From positions 310,001 through 374,000 of the forward strand of contig CBDIDO010000003.1 of assembly GCA_965277735.1 (NCBI GenBank): a stretch of 64,000 bases of DNA, given 5' to 3'. The notes below the pieces were generated by a model that did no database searches, had not been told where the DNA came from, and saw nothing but the letters and a program-made list of their open reading frames with translations. Position numbers and translations under genes: made by a program. The DNA comes from RH-AL1 sp965277735. GTDB taxonomy: Bacteria; Pseudomonadota; Alphaproteobacteria; Rhizobiales; Beijerinckiaceae. Shown here piece after piece: positions 24,773 through 35,664 of this stretch (position 1 is its first letter; each line of letters begins with the position of its first letter).

Positions 24773-25120
24773 CTACCCCAGCGCCGCCGGCCCCAGGTGC
24801 GGATACGGCCGCGCGCTTTCGGCCATCGCTTCCTTCAGCGCCTCGAACATCGTGAGCAGGTCGCAATGCTGCAGCACCGGCTCGGCGGCGCGCTCGTCCA
24901 TCGGGATCGAGGGGCGCAGCGAGGCGTCGCGCGCCTCCAGCGAGGCAAGCAGGTAGCAGCCGGACGAGACGAGGCTGAAGGCGCGCAGCAGGCACAGGCG
25001 CTCCCAGGTGTCCGGCTCGCGCTGCTCGCCGTCGACCATCGCCAGCACGGCGGCGATCTCGCCCAGGGCCTGCGCCTTGTCGGCCTTGCGCGTCTCGAAG
25101 AGGTCGTCGGTGCTGCTCAT
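24773..25120 (-). CDS. Hypothetical protein, third gene of the ExbB/OmpA operon
   Basis: A 115-residue predicted soluble, mostly helical protein (MSSTDDLFETRKADKAQALGEI, then WERLCLLRAFSLVSSGCYLLASLEARDASLRPS). No signal peptide, membrane segment or known motif is recognised. Its ATG overlaps the OmpA-like gene's stop codon (ATGA at 25117-25120), so it is translationally coupled and probably works with the motor-like pair. I do not recognise the family. Confidence 0.75.
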   Translation of the reverse strand: MSSTDDLFETRKADKAQALGEIAAVLAMVDGEQREPDTWERLCLLRAFSLVSSGCYLLASLEARDASLRPSIPMDERAAEPVLQHCDLLTMFEALKEAMAESARPYPHLGPAALG

Positions 25121-26145
25121 CGCTCGGTCAACTTCAACTCGATGCGGCGGTTCTTGCGGCGCGCGTCGTCGGAGTCGGCCGCGTCGAGCGGTTGGAACTC
25201 GCCGAAGCCGGCGGCGACGAGGCGGTGCGGATCGACGCCCTTCGAGATCAGGTACTCGACGACCGACGAGGCGCGGGCGGTCGAGAGCTCCCAGTTCGAG
25301 GGATATTTGTCGGAGCGGATCGGCCGCGTGTCGGTGTGGCCGTCGACGCGCATCACCCACGGGATGTCGGGCGGGATCTCGCGCTCGAGCTGGACGATCG
25401 CGTCGGCGAGCCGGTCGAGGTCGCTGCGGCCCTTCGGGTCGATCGCGGCCTGGCCGGCATCGAACAAAACCTCGGACTGGAAGACGAAGCGGTCGCCGAC
25501 GATGCGGATGCCGGGCCGGTCGCCGAGGATCTGGCGCAGCCGGCCGAAGAAGTCGGAGCGGTAGCGGGCCAGCTCCTGCACCTTCTGGGCAAGCGCCACG
25601 TTGAGGCGCGAGCCGAGGTCGGCGATCTGCGCCTGGCTCTCCTTGTCCTTGGCCTGCGAGGCGTCGAGCGCATCCTGGATCGCCGCGAGCTGGCGGCGCA
25701 GCGCGGCGATCTGCTGGTTCAGGATGTCGACCTGCGACTGCGCCCGCGCGGAGAGCTGCCTTTGCCGGTCGAGCTCGCCCTGCGCCGTCGCCGCGGCGCC
25801 GCCGGCGCCCGCGGCCTGGCCGGCGGCGGCATCGAGCAGGCCCTGCAGGCGCGCCTTGTCCTTGTTGGCCGAGTCCAGCGTCGCGGTCAGCGACTCGAGA
25901 TTGGATTGCGTGGCCTGGTTGGCGGCCTTCTCCAGCGCGAGCAGCGAGGTCAGCTCCTCGATCTGCCGGTTCAGCTTGGTGAGCGCCGAGTCCTTCCCCG
26001 TCACCTCGCGCGACAGGTAGAATTGCGCGACCATGAAGACCGAGAGCAGGAAGATGATGACGAGCAGCATCGTCGACAGCGCGTCGACGAAGCCGGGCCA
26101 ATAATCGACATGCCGCGCGCGGCCTCGGGTGCGCGCGAGCGGCAT
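25117..26145 (-). CDS. MotB/OmpA-like peptidoglycan-binding protein
   Basis: A 342-residue inner-membrane-anchored protein. One transmembrane helix (about residues 19-45, PGFVDALSTMLLVI) carries an Asp (D21) placed like the proton-carrying Asp of MotB. A long coiled coil (about 50-185, rich in Gln, Ala and Leu) spans the periplasm, and residues ~215-340 are an OmpA domain (VDGHTDTRPI, ELSTARASSVVEYLISKGVDP, NRRIELKL). It overlaps the upstream ExbB/MotA-like gene by one base and the downstream gene by four. Not a flagellar MotB by length and context; likely part of an ion-driven envelope machine. Confidence 0.88.
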   Translation of the reverse strand: MPLARTRGRARHVDYWPGFVDALSTMLLVIIFLLSVFMVAQFYLSREVTGKDSALTKLNRQIEELTSLLALEKAANQATQSNLESLTATLDSANKDKARLQGLLDAAAGQAAGAGGAAATAQGELDRQRQLSARAQSQVDILNQQIAALRRQLAAIQDALDASQAKDKESQAQIADLGSRLNVALAQKVQELARYRSDFFGRLRQILGDRPGIRIVGDRFVFQSEVLFDAGQAAIDPKGRSDLDRLADAIVQLEREIPPDIPWVMRVDGHTDTRPIRSDKYPSNWELSTARASSVVEYLISKGVDPHRLVAAGFGEFQPLDAADSDDARRKNRRIELKLTER

Positions 26146-27095
26146 CAGCGCCGCTCCGACTCGGAGGCGAGGCGGCGCAGCAGGGTGCGGATCTCACCGT
26201 TCTGATCGGCCTGCGCCTCAACCCAGTCGCGGATCTGCTGCTGCTCGGCGCGCATGTGCTGGACGAGGGACTGGATGCCCTCGGCGAGATTGGCCAAAGC
26301 CGCCGACGAGGCGCGCGCCTGCGAGGGATCGTTCAGCCGCGCCAGCGCCTTGTCGAGATCCGGGCTGGCGCCGGCGATCGGCTCGGCGGAGGTGAGCGCG
26401 GTGAGCGCGTCCTCGAGCTCGGTGTAGAACCGGTTCTGCGCCTGGCCGGCCTGCAGGTCGATGAAGCCGAGGATCAGCGAGCCGGCGAGGCCGAACAGCG
26501 ACGAGGTGAAGGCAAGGCTCATCGAGGAGAGCGGGACGGCGAGGCCCGCCTTCAGCTCCTCGAACGAGGCGGCCGAATCGGCGCCGGCGCCCATCGATTC
26601 GATGACATGGGCGATCGAGCCCACCGTCTGGATCAGGCCCCAGAAAGTGCCGAGCAGACCGAGGAAGATCAGCAGGCCGGTGAGATAGCGCGACAGCTCG
26701 CGCGCCTCGTCGAGCCGGGTGCCGATCGAATCGAGGATGACGCGCAGCGTCACGGTCGACATGGCGGAGGTCGGCGCCCGGTCGCCGAACAGGGTGGCCA
26801 TCGGCGCCAGCAGGATCGGCCGCGCCACGTTGCTCGCCTCGCCGCGCGGCAGCGCGTTGACCCAGCGCGCCTCGCGAAACAGCCGCGCGACGTTGCGGAT
26901 GCCGTAGACGACGCCGAGGAAGAGCACGAAGAAGATGAACCCGTTGAGGCCCGGGTTGGCCATGAAGGCCTTGCTGATCTGCTGGTACAGGATCAGCGCG
27001 ATGAAGCCGATGAGGATCAGGAACACGACGATCCGCACCAGGAAGATGCGCGGCGAGGACAGCCGCAAGTGGTCGTCGGTGTCGGCCACGGCCAT
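26145..27095 (-). CDS. MotA/TolQ/ExbB-type proton channel protein
   Basis: A 316-residue inner-membrane protein starting MAVADTDDHLRLSSP. Hydrophobic helices at about residues 17-40 and 50-68, then the family core YLTGLLIFLGLLGTFWGLIQTV and AFTSSLFGLAGSLILGF. The C-terminal ~80 residues are cytoplasmic and helical. Forms an ion channel with the OmpA/MotB-like partner encoded immediately downstream (TGATG overlap). Orphan MotA-MotB-like pairs of this type are common in Rhizobiales and differ from flagellar stators and from Tol-Pal; the energised process is not established. Confidence 0.88.
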   Translation of the reverse strand: MAVADTDDHLRLSSPRIFLVRIVVFLILIGFIALILYQQISKAFMANPGLNGFIFFVLFLGVVYGIRNVARLFREARWVNALPRGEASNVARPILLAPMATLFGDRAPTSAMSTVTLRVILDSIGTRLDEARELSRYLTGLLIFLGLLGTFWGLIQTVGSIAHVIESMGAGADSAASFEELKAGLAVPLSSMSLAFTSSLFGLAGSLILGFIDLQAGQAQNRFYTELEDALTALTSAEPIAGASPDLDKALARLNDPSQARASSAALANLAEGIQSLVQHMRAEQQQIRDWVEAQADQNGEIRTLLRRLASESERR

Positions 27096-27219
27096 CGTCG
27101 TATCACGCTCCCGGGCGAGACCTGCGTCTCGTTGCGGGTAGTTTGCGGGCGGCGCAGCAAATGGCAAGCGATTTCGGGGTGTTCAGAGAGGCTTGGCGGG
27201 ACCGTCGCCCGAAGGCTAC

Positions 27220-27498
27220 ATGCGCGCCATGCACCAGCTCGTCGCGCTCGCCCTCTTCCTCGTCTTCACCCTCGGCCGCAGCCCCAACGCGGCTACGCCC
27301 AGCGAACACCTCGCCTACCTGCTCGGCACCGCGGCGACGCGCGTCGTCATCTTCATGGCGCTGCACGTCGTCGTCTATTTCGGCGTGAAGCGCCTGCAGC
27401 CGTCGGAGAAATTCGCCTCGTTCTCGACCACGCGGCTCAACTACCTGACGCTGGCGCTCCTCGTCTTCATCATCGCCGCGCAGTTGAAGCACGGTTAG
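27220..27498 (+). CDS. Small membrane protein (hypothetical)
   Basis: About 92 residues starting MRAMHQLVALALFLVFTLG. Three hydrophobic segments (about residues 5-18, 30-55 and 75-90) separated by short polar loops. No family recognised. A stretch of nine more codons is open upstream to 27193. No good ribosome binding site is visible, which lowers confidence in the exact start. It stands alone between the ExbB operon (divergent) and the oxidoreductase (convergent). Confidence 0.6.
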   Translation: MRAMHQLVALALFLVFTLGRSPNAATPSEHLAYLLGTAATRVVIFMALHVVVYFGVKRLQPSEKFASFSTTRLNYLTLALLVFIIAAQLKHG

Positions 27499-27604
27499 GA
27501 GATCGCTTGCTGCCGCCGTCTTTCCGAGGCGAGCGCAGCGGCCAGGCAACCCGACATCTTGCGCCGCCTTTGCCGATGATGGCTTTAGGCTCGACGACGC
27601 CGAC

Positions 27605-27702
27605 GGTTTCCCTTCCCCTTGTGGGGATGGGGTAGTTGTTCGGTCCCCGTTGCCGAGGCGGCGAGACCCCCCTGACCCTCCCCACAAGGGGGAGGGGAAC
27701 CG
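27605..27702. repeat. Paired REP-like element
   Basis: Two inverted copies of a palindrome face each other: CCCTTCCCCTTGTGGGGA (from about 27611) and TCCCCACAAGGGGGAGGG (27679 onward). The flanks GACGGTTTC and GGAACCGC recur near copies at 44.95 kb and 57.4 kb. It fills most of the gap between the small membrane protein and the oxidoreductase stop codon and could fold into one long hairpin. Confidence 0.7.
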
Positions 27703-27723
27703 CGACGGAAAGCGGGCGGTGGC

Positions 27724-28746
27724 CTAACCCTCCGCGACGCGCACCAGCGCCTTGCCGAAGTTCTTGCCCTCCAGCATGCCGATGAACGCGGCGGGCGCGT
27801 TGGCGAGCCCGTCGGTGACATCCTCGCGCGTGCGGATGCGCCCGTCGGCGAGGCCGGCGCCGACCTCGTCGAGGAAGGCGGGGTAATGCGCGGCGGCGAA
27901 CTCGTAGTTGATGAAGCCGCGCAGGGTGAGGCTCTTGGTCAGGATCGCGCGCTGCGTCGCGGCGAGCGCCGCCGCGCCCTCGGTCACGCCGCTGTATTGC
28001 GCGATCAGTCCGCAGACCGGCACGCGGGCGAAGCCGTTGAGCAGCGGCAGCACCGCCTGCCAGACGGCGCCGCCGACGTTTTCGAAATACACGTCGACAC
28101 CCTCGGGGCAGGCGGCGGCCAGCGCGCCGGGCAGGTCCGCGCCGCGATGGTCGAGCGCGGCGTCGAAGCCGTACTCGTCCTTGATGAAGGCGCACTTGTC
28201 CGGGCCGCCGGCGATGCCGACCGCCCGGCAGCCCCACAGCTTGGCGAGCTGGCCGACGAGCGAGCCGACCGGCCCGGAGGCCGCCGCGACGACGACGGTC
28301 TCGCCCCGCTTCGGCTGGCCGATCAGCTTCAGGCCCGCCCACGCCGTGAAGCCCGGCATGCCGAGCACGCCGAGTGCCGAAGAGAGTGGCGCGCGGGACG
28401 CGTCGAGCTTGCGCATCGGCGTGCCGCCGACCCCGTTGCCGTCGGAGGCCGCATGCGTGACCCATCCCGTCGGCGCCAGCACGATGTCGCCTTGGGCGTA
28501 GCCCGGATGGTCGCTCTCGATCACCTCCGCGACGCTCTCGCCGGTCATCGGCGCACCGATCTCAACAGGCTTGGCATAGGACTTCCGGTCGTCCATCCGC
28601 CCGCGCATGTAGGGGTCGAGCGACAGGATCAGCACGCGCAGCAGCAGGCCGCCCTTCGGGCAGGCCGGCATCGGCGCCTCCTCGAGCCTGAAGTTTTCCG
28701 GCGTCGGCTTGCCCTGCGGGCGGGACGCGAGGACGATCTGCTGCAT
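27724..28746 (-). CDS. NADP-dependent oxidoreductase (CurA / 15-oxoprostaglandin reductase type)
   Basis: A 340-residue medium-chain reductase lacking the zinc ligands of alcohol dehydrogenases. N-terminus MQQIVLASRPQGKPTPENF; cofactor loop AAASGPVGSLVGQLAKLWG; then GFDAALDHRG, VDVYFENVGG and LIAQYSGV, all typical of the leukotriene B4 dehydrogenase/CurA group that reduces alpha,beta-unsaturated carbonyls. It probably detoxifies reactive enones; the natural substrate is unknown. Upstream (28747-28828) are a short promoter region and a REP-like remnant; the antiporter gene lies further upstream on the same strand. Confidence 0.93.
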   Translation of the reverse strand: MQQIVLASRPQGKPTPENFRLEEAPMPACPKGGLLLRVLILSLDPYMRGRMDDRKSYAKPVEIGAPMTGESVAEVIESDHPGYAQGDIVLAPTGWVTHAASDGNGVGGTPMRKLDASRAPLSSALGVLGMPGFTAWAGLKLIGQPKRGETVVVAAASGPVGSLVGQLAKLWGCRAVGIAGGPDKCAFIKDEYGFDAALDHRGADLPGALAAACPEGVDVYFENVGGAVWQAVLPLLNGFARVPVCGLIAQYSGVTEGAAALAATQRAILTKSLTLRGFINYEFAAAHYPAFLDEVGAGLADGRIRTREDVTDGLANAPAAFIGMLEGKNFGKALVRVAEG

Positions 28747-28800
28747 GGTCGAGTCCTTTGTCGTGAGGCTTTAAACGTAGGCTGTTTTTCGCGACCGTCA

Positions 28801-28829
28801 CCCAGCACCCCGCAAGGGGAGAAGGAGAT
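28801..28829. repeat. Degenerate REP-like copy
   Basis: CACCCCGCAAGGGGAGAAGG resembles one half of the CTTCTCCCGCAAGCGGGAGAAG family with a shortened left arm. It lies just after the antiporter stop codon and may help end its transcript. Confidence 0.45.
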
Positions 28830-30421
28830 CACGCCTCCGCCATCCGCATCAGGCGCAGCTCCTCGAGGTCGAGCTCGCCCTCGATCGCGCGCAGCACGCT
28901 GTCGTGGATCTTGCGCTCTCGATGCAGCGTGATCAGCGCGTCGCGGCTGGTCGTCAGCGCGCCGATGGCGGCGGCGAAATGGTCGGTGCGCTCGGTCTCG
29001 ATCGCCGCGAGGCCCTCGTCGCGCAGGCGCGACATCGCGCGGATCTTGCGCTGGTACATGTCGATGAGGCGCGGGTGCATCACCTCGCCGGTCCCCGTCA
29101 CGAGGATCGTCTGGAGCGAGGCGAGCCCGGCCTCGGTGACGGCGATGCGCGCCTCGGTGGCATTCAAGAAGCCGCCCTCCGCCATGCTGGCGCGCGTCAG
29201 CTTGAGACCGAGGATCAGCGGCGCCAGCGTCGTGCCCTGCACGAGCACCGTGAACAGGATCACGATGAACGAGGCGAACAGGATCGTGTCGCGGCCGGGA
29301 AAGTCGAGCGGCAGCGCGAGCGCCGCCATCAGGGTGACGACGCCGCGCATGCCGGCCCATCCGAGCACGATGGGCGCCGCATGCGGCACGCGCTCGCGCC
29401 GCCGCCGGCGGAACGACAGCAGGCGCGGCCCGTAGATGTTGAGCCCGATCCAGACGAAGCGCGCCAGCACGACCGCCGCGGTGACGGCGAGCGCCATCGG
29501 CAGGCGGTTCGACACCGCCGCCATCTCGCCGTCGCCGCCCCGGTGCAGCACGCCGCGCAAGGCGAGCCCGATCAGGACGAAGACGAGCGCCTCCATGACG
29601 AAGGTGACGAGCGACCAGACCGCGGCCGACTGCACGCGCACGTTGGCGTTGAGCACCGTGTGCGAGCGGATGCCGACGATCAGGCCGCAGGCGACCGTGG
29701 CGAGCACGCCCGACGCATGGACCTGCTCGGCCAGGATGTAGCTCAGCCAGGAGCCGAGGAAGCTCGACACGATGATCGTCGGCACGTCGTGCAGGCGGCG
29801 CACGACCTCGGTCCAGAGATAGCCGCTGAGAAGGCCGATCGCGACGCCACCGATCGTCAGCCAGACGAAGGCGGAGCCTGCCTCCGACGCGCTGAAGCTG
29901 CCGGTGAGCGCCGCGGCGACCGCGAACTTGTAGAGGACGAGGCCGGAGGCGTCGTTGACCAGGCTCTCGCCCTCGAGGATCGTGACCAGCCGCTCGGGCA
30001 GCGAGAGCCGCTGCAGCACCGCCTTCGCCGCCACCGCGTCGGGCGGCGAGACGATCGCGCCGAGCGCGAAGCAGGCCGCCAAGGGCAGGCTCGGCATCAT
30101 CAGCTTGGCGACGAGGCCGACGACCAATGTCGTGAACACGACCGCCCCGACGGAGAGCAGCAGGATCGGCCGGAGCTGCGCCTTGAAGTCCCGCCACACG
30201 GTGAAAAAGGCCGAGCCCATCAGCAGCGGTGGCAGGAACAGGACCAGGATCAGGTCCGGGTCCATCGTGAAGGCCGGCAGGTTGGGGATCAGCGCCAGCA
30301 CCATGCCGCCGAGCACGAGCGCCACCGCCGCCGGAAGGTGCAGCCGCGTCGCCGCGAGCGACAGGACGAGCGCGGCGCCGACGAGAAGCAGGACCAGTTC
30401 GAAAAGGGAGACGGCAGACAT
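28829..30421 (-). CDS. CPA1-family Na+/H+ antiporter
   Basis: A 530-residue inner-membrane antiporter with about 12-13 transmembrane helices (residues ~5-415) and a ~110-residue cytoplasmic tail. The Asn-Asp ion-binding pair is in GESLVNDASGLVLYK, and FALGAIVSPPDAVA is the partner helix. WAGMRGVVTLMAALALP is the usual NhaP signature. Exchanges sodium (or potassium) for protons in pH and salt homeostasis. A second CPA1 antiporter lies at 52650; they are similar in kind but not close copies. GNAT and small-protein genes lie upstream on the same strand. Confidence 0.93.
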   Translation of the reverse strand: MSAVSLFELVLLLVGAALVLSLAATRLHLPAAVALVLGGMVLALIPNLPAFTMDPDLILVLFLPPLLMGSAFFTVWRDFKAQLRPILLLSVGAVVFTTLVVGLVAKLMMPSLPLAACFALGAIVSPPDAVAAKAVLQRLSLPERLVTILEGESLVNDASGLVLYKFAVAAALTGSFSASEAGSAFVWLTIGGVAIGLLSGYLWTEVVRRLHDVPTIIVSSFLGSWLSYILAEQVHASGVLATVACGLIVGIRSHTVLNANVRVQSAAVWSLVTFVMEALVFVLIGLALRGVLHRGGDGEMAAVSNRLPMALAVTAAVVLARFVWIGLNIYGPRLLSFRRRRRERVPHAAPIVLGWAGMRGVVTLMAALALPLDFPGRDTILFASFIVILFTVLVQGTTLAPLILGLKLTRASMAEGGFLNATEARIAVTEAGLASLQTILVTGTGEVMHPRLIDMYQRKIRAMSRLRDEGLAAIETERTDHFAAAIGALTTSRDALITLHRERKIHDSVLRAIEGELDLEELRLMRMAEA

Positions 30422-30468
30422 GTCGCGGCATCTATGCCGATGCGCGTGCTGCGATGCAACGCGCTTGG

Positions 30469-30981
30469 CTAGAGCCGCTTCTCCATCACCACCAACGTCA
30501 GATCGCCGCGACGCGGCTTGCCGTAGCGGTCCTCGCCGTAGGGAAACGGCTCGACGGCGCCGGTGCGACGGTAGCCGAGCCGCTCGTACCAGCCGATCAG
30601 CGTGTCACGCAGGTGGAGCACCGTCAGCTCCATCGTCGTGCAGCCCGCGTCGCGGGCGCGCGCCTCGACGGCGGCGACGATCGCGCGGCCGGAGCCGCCG
30701 CCCTGCCGCTCCGGATCGACCGCGAGCATGCCGAAATAGAAGACGCGATCGCGCCGCAGCGTGACCTGCACGCAGGCGCGGATCGCGCCCACGTCGTCGC
30801 TGTCGAGCAGGATCGCCGACGGCGGCACGATCATCTCGGCGAGCAGGGCGGGGTCGGTGCGCTGGCCGTCGAGCAGGTCGGCCTCGTGCGTCCAGCCCTC
30901 GCGGGCCGAGGCGCCGCGATAGGCGAGGTTCACGAAGCGGGCGAGCGCCTCGAGGTCTTCGGCAGTGGCTTCGGTGAGCAC
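30469..30981 (-). CDS. GNAT-family N-acetyltransferase
   Basis: A 170-residue acetyl-CoA-dependent acetyltransferase. The acetyl-CoA loop reads QGGGSGRAIVAAVEARAR (motif A), followed by MELTVLHLRDTLIGWYERLGYRRTG (motif B). The start is GTG at 30981. Substrate unknown. A 58-residue gene ends 9 bases upstream on the same strand, so the two probably form an operon. It is followed by the antiporter start 47 bases downstream. Confidence 0.88.
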   Translation of the reverse strand: MLTEATAEDLEALARFVNLAYRGASAREGWTHEADLLDGQRTDPALLAEMIVPPSAILLDSDDVGAIRACVQVTLRRDRVFYFGMLAVDPERQGGGSGRAIVAAVEARARDAGCTTMELTVLHLRDTLIGWYERLGYRRTGAVEPFPYGEDRYGKPRRGDLTLVVMEKRL

Positions 30982-30990
30982 GATCGCGGC

Positions 30991-31167
30991 CTAGACCTGC
31001 TCCGGCTCGGCCGACAGCTTCTCGCGCATCTCGATCAGCTCGAAGAGATGCACCTCGCCGCGCTCTCGGGTGTCGGGATCGGGGATGCGATGCAGGAAAG
31101 CGCGCTGGTCCTGGATGGCCTTTTCGAGGCGCTCGATACGCCGGCGAGACATCTCATGATCGTCCAT
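30991..31167 (-). CDS. Small coiled-coil hypothetical protein (58 aa)
   Basis: A 58-residue highly charged helical protein: MDDHEMSRRRIERLEKAIQD, then FLHRIPDPDTRERGEVHLFELIEMREKL. Heptad-like spacing of Ile/Leu suggests a coiled coil. No family recognised. It is compact, has a plausible ATG at 31167, and sits 9 bases upstream of the GNAT gene, which supports it being a real co-transcribed gene. Confidence 0.6.
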   Translation of the reverse strand: MDDHEMSRRRIERLEKAIQDQRAFLHRIPDPDTRERGEVHLFELIEMREKLSAEPEQV

Positions 31168-31496
31168 CGCGCGCTCCAGCCTGGGTCACTTCCTTAATGC
31201 CGGACGAAAGGGCCCGTTCCCACGATTGGTTGCTCAAGGCGAGTTGCCCACAACCTCGTGCGAAAACAACGAGGGTCGGGTCGTCTGGTTTCGCGCCGGA
31301 CCATCCACGGCCCGCGGCGTTCCGCTTGATCTCCGCCATCACGCCGACCGAAGTCACCATGATGGGCGTTGGGATCCGTCCGCGGGCGCCCACGATGTTA
31401 CGATCGCACCGGAACGCTGAGATGCCTTGCGGCGAATTGCTTGAAACGGGCGACGCGTCTAACGCGTATCCGTCTGGACTGCGACGAGGGATTGCG
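31168..31496. other. Divergent intergenic region (58-aa gene / AprI-like gene)
   Basis: 329 bases. Open frames on both strands continue through it but look like noise (basic, no family features). It should contain promoters for both flanking genes. I see no clear palindrome or repeat. Confidence 0.5.
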
Positions 31497-32288
31497 ATGC
31501 CGACGAGATCAGTGCCCCTTGCCGCCATGCTCCTGCTCGCCGTCGGCACCGCAGCGCTCGCGCAGGACGCGGCGCCGCAGCGCCAGGCGGGCGATCTCGC
31601 CGGAACCTGGGAGCTCGCGGTCGACAATCGCGCCGAGGCCTGCCGCCTCCTGCTGCGCGCGCAAAAATCCGACAAGGGTGACTATTTCCTTGGGATGCCC
31701 GCGGCGTGCCGGCACGCGATGCCCTGGCTCGCCAAGGTCGGGCGCTGGGGCCTGCCCGACGCGACGCATCTGACGCTCGACGAGCCGGGCGGCACCGCGG
31801 TGCTGACGCTGGCGGCGGCGGGCGACGGCTTCAGCGCGGCGGGCTCGCGCGTCTTCACGCTGAAGCGCGTCGGCGGCGCCGATGCCGAGGCGGCGCCGCT
31901 CGATGGGCCGGGTGGCCCCGCGATCGTCCGCGTCGCGCGCCGCAAGGCCGAGCCGGACGCCGAAGCCGCGGCGCCGGCGGTGCACGTCACCGCTGCGGAG
32001 ATCGCTGGCCGCTATGCCGTGATGCGCGAGAAGCACGACACCGGCTGCATGCTGACGCTCGACGACAAGACGCGCGGCAAGGCCGGCGGCGACCGCGTCC
32101 AGCTCGCGCCCGGCTGCCGCGACCAGGGCATCGTCATCTTCGACCCCGTCGGCTGGCGCCTGGTGAAGGGCGAGCTGGTGCTCACCGCCCGCGCCGGCCA
32201 CACCGCCAAGCTCGGCCCCGTCGGCGACGACAAATGGGCGAAGGACATAAAGGACGGCAGCAAGCCGCTCGGGCTGAAGAAGCTGTAA
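31497..32288 (+). CDS. Secreted protein with two AprI/Inh protease-inhibitor domains
   Basis: A 263-residue exported protein. Signal peptide residues 1-22 (PLAAMLLLAVGTAALAQ). The first AprI/Inh-like domain (about 28-130) starts AGDLAGTWELAVDNRAEACRL, with Cys in AACRHAMPW. A second, more diverged copy (about 165-262) starts EIAGRYAVMREKHDTGCML, with GCRDQGIVIFDPVGWRLV. Each has a Cys pair for a disulfide. Single-domain relatives in Pseudomonas and Serratia inhibit alkaline metalloproteases in the periplasm. No protease gene is adjacent. Tandem domains are less usual. Convergent with acnA. Confidence 0.8.
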   Translation: MPTRSVPLAAMLLLAVGTAALAQDAAPQRQAGDLAGTWELAVDNRAEACRLLLRAQKSDKGDYFLGMPAACRHAMPWLAKVGRWGLPDATHLTLDEPGGTAVLTLAAAGDGFSAAGSRVFTLKRVGGADAEAAPLDGPGGPAIVRVARRKAEPDAEAAAPAVHVTAAEIAGRYAVMREKHDTGCMLTLDDKTRGKAGGDRVQLAPGCRDQGIVIFDPVGWRLVKGELVLTARAGHTAKLGPVGDDKWAKDIKDGSKPLGLKKL

Positions 32289-32293
32289 GCGGA

Positions 32294-32310
32294 GCGCGCG
32301 CTGCGCGCGC
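32294..32310. terminator. GC hairpin between AprI-like gene and acnA
   Basis: GCGCGCG-CTG-CGCGCGC, a perfect 7-bp stem with a 3-base loop, between two convergent stop codons 35 bases apart. No T-tract, so only a modest terminator candidate for either strand. Confidence 0.45.
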
Positions 32311-32323
32311 CCCGCAGCGGCGG

Positions 32324-35044
<2,721 letters not shown>

Positions 35045-35098
35045 AGAGCGGGTTCCTGGACGGGACGGTCGAGCGCGGCGGCCGCGCGTGCGAACTTG

Positions 35099-35109
35099 TA
35101 GATAATCTA
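35099..35109. promoter_or_regulatory. AT-rich palindrome in the acnA/TonB promoter region
   Basis: TAGATAATCTA, an 11-base perfect palindrome and an AT island in GC-rich DNA, 55 bases upstream of acnA and 86 upstream of the TonB-like gene. It could be a -10 region or an operator; which one is not decidable here. Confidence 0.35.
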
Positions 35110-35194
35110 ATGTGGACGCGCTAGCAGATGCCGCGTTCGTTTTCGCAATGCAAGAACGGGTCTTTTTCGGACCCTCCGTGGAGGCGGAATTTTC

Positions 35195-35545
35195 ATGCGC
35201 GTCTCACGAGCCGTTCTCGTCGTTCTCGGCCTGATCCTGGCGGTAAGCGCAGGCCCCGTTCTTGGCGATCCCGCGGGACCGCTCCCGGTGGTCGAGTTGC
35301 CCCCATGGGCCGCCGTTGTCCGCTCGCGGGTCGCTCGGGCGTTGGCGTCGCTCAGGCACATCCCGCGAGGAAGGGTCATCGTCGGTTTCACGGTGACCGA
35401 GGCGGGCGAGATCGTCGACGTCCATATCGACGGCCAACCCCGCACTGCCCCGCGCGCGACGGCAGCGCTGCAAGCGCTCGGCAGCGTGCCCGCGCCCCCT
35501 GACGGCCGCTCTCACCAGGTGAGCGTGGCGGTCCGTTACCACTGA
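35195..35545 (+). CDS. Small TonB C-terminal-domain protein
   Basis: A 116-residue protein with an N-terminal signal/anchor (VLVVLGLILAVSAGPVLG, residues ~7-24). It is followed by a TonB_C-like fold: WAAVVRSRVARALASLRHIPRGRVIVGFTVTEAGEIVDVHID. It lacks the long Pro-Glu/Pro-Lys spacer and the ExbD-interacting anchor of a true TonB. Such short TonB-like proteins occur near ccm genes in Rhizobiales. Role unknown; a structural or transport accessory in the periplasm is possible. Confidence 0.75.
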   Translation: MRVSRAVLVVLGLILAVSAGPVLGDPAGPLPVVELPPWAAVVRSRVARALASLRHIPRGRVIVGFTVTEAGEIVDVHIDGQPRTAPRATAALQALGSVPAPPDGRSHQVSVAVRYH

Positions 35546-35664
35546 GCGAGCGGCTCGACGCGGCCGAGCGGACGAGCATCGCGCTTATGGAAAATCCGGC
35601 GCAGGCGCGTTAGGCGAGAGCCGGCGGCCGATCTGGTGCTGTCCTTGTCTCGCCCGGGTCCGAC

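Noticed and set aside
24773..27095. Zorya-type phage defence (ZorA/ZorB-like motor pair)
   Set aside because: Only the motor-like pair is present; no ZorC, ZorD helicase or ZorE nuclease is adjacent, and the pair resembles common Rhizobiales housekeeping genes.
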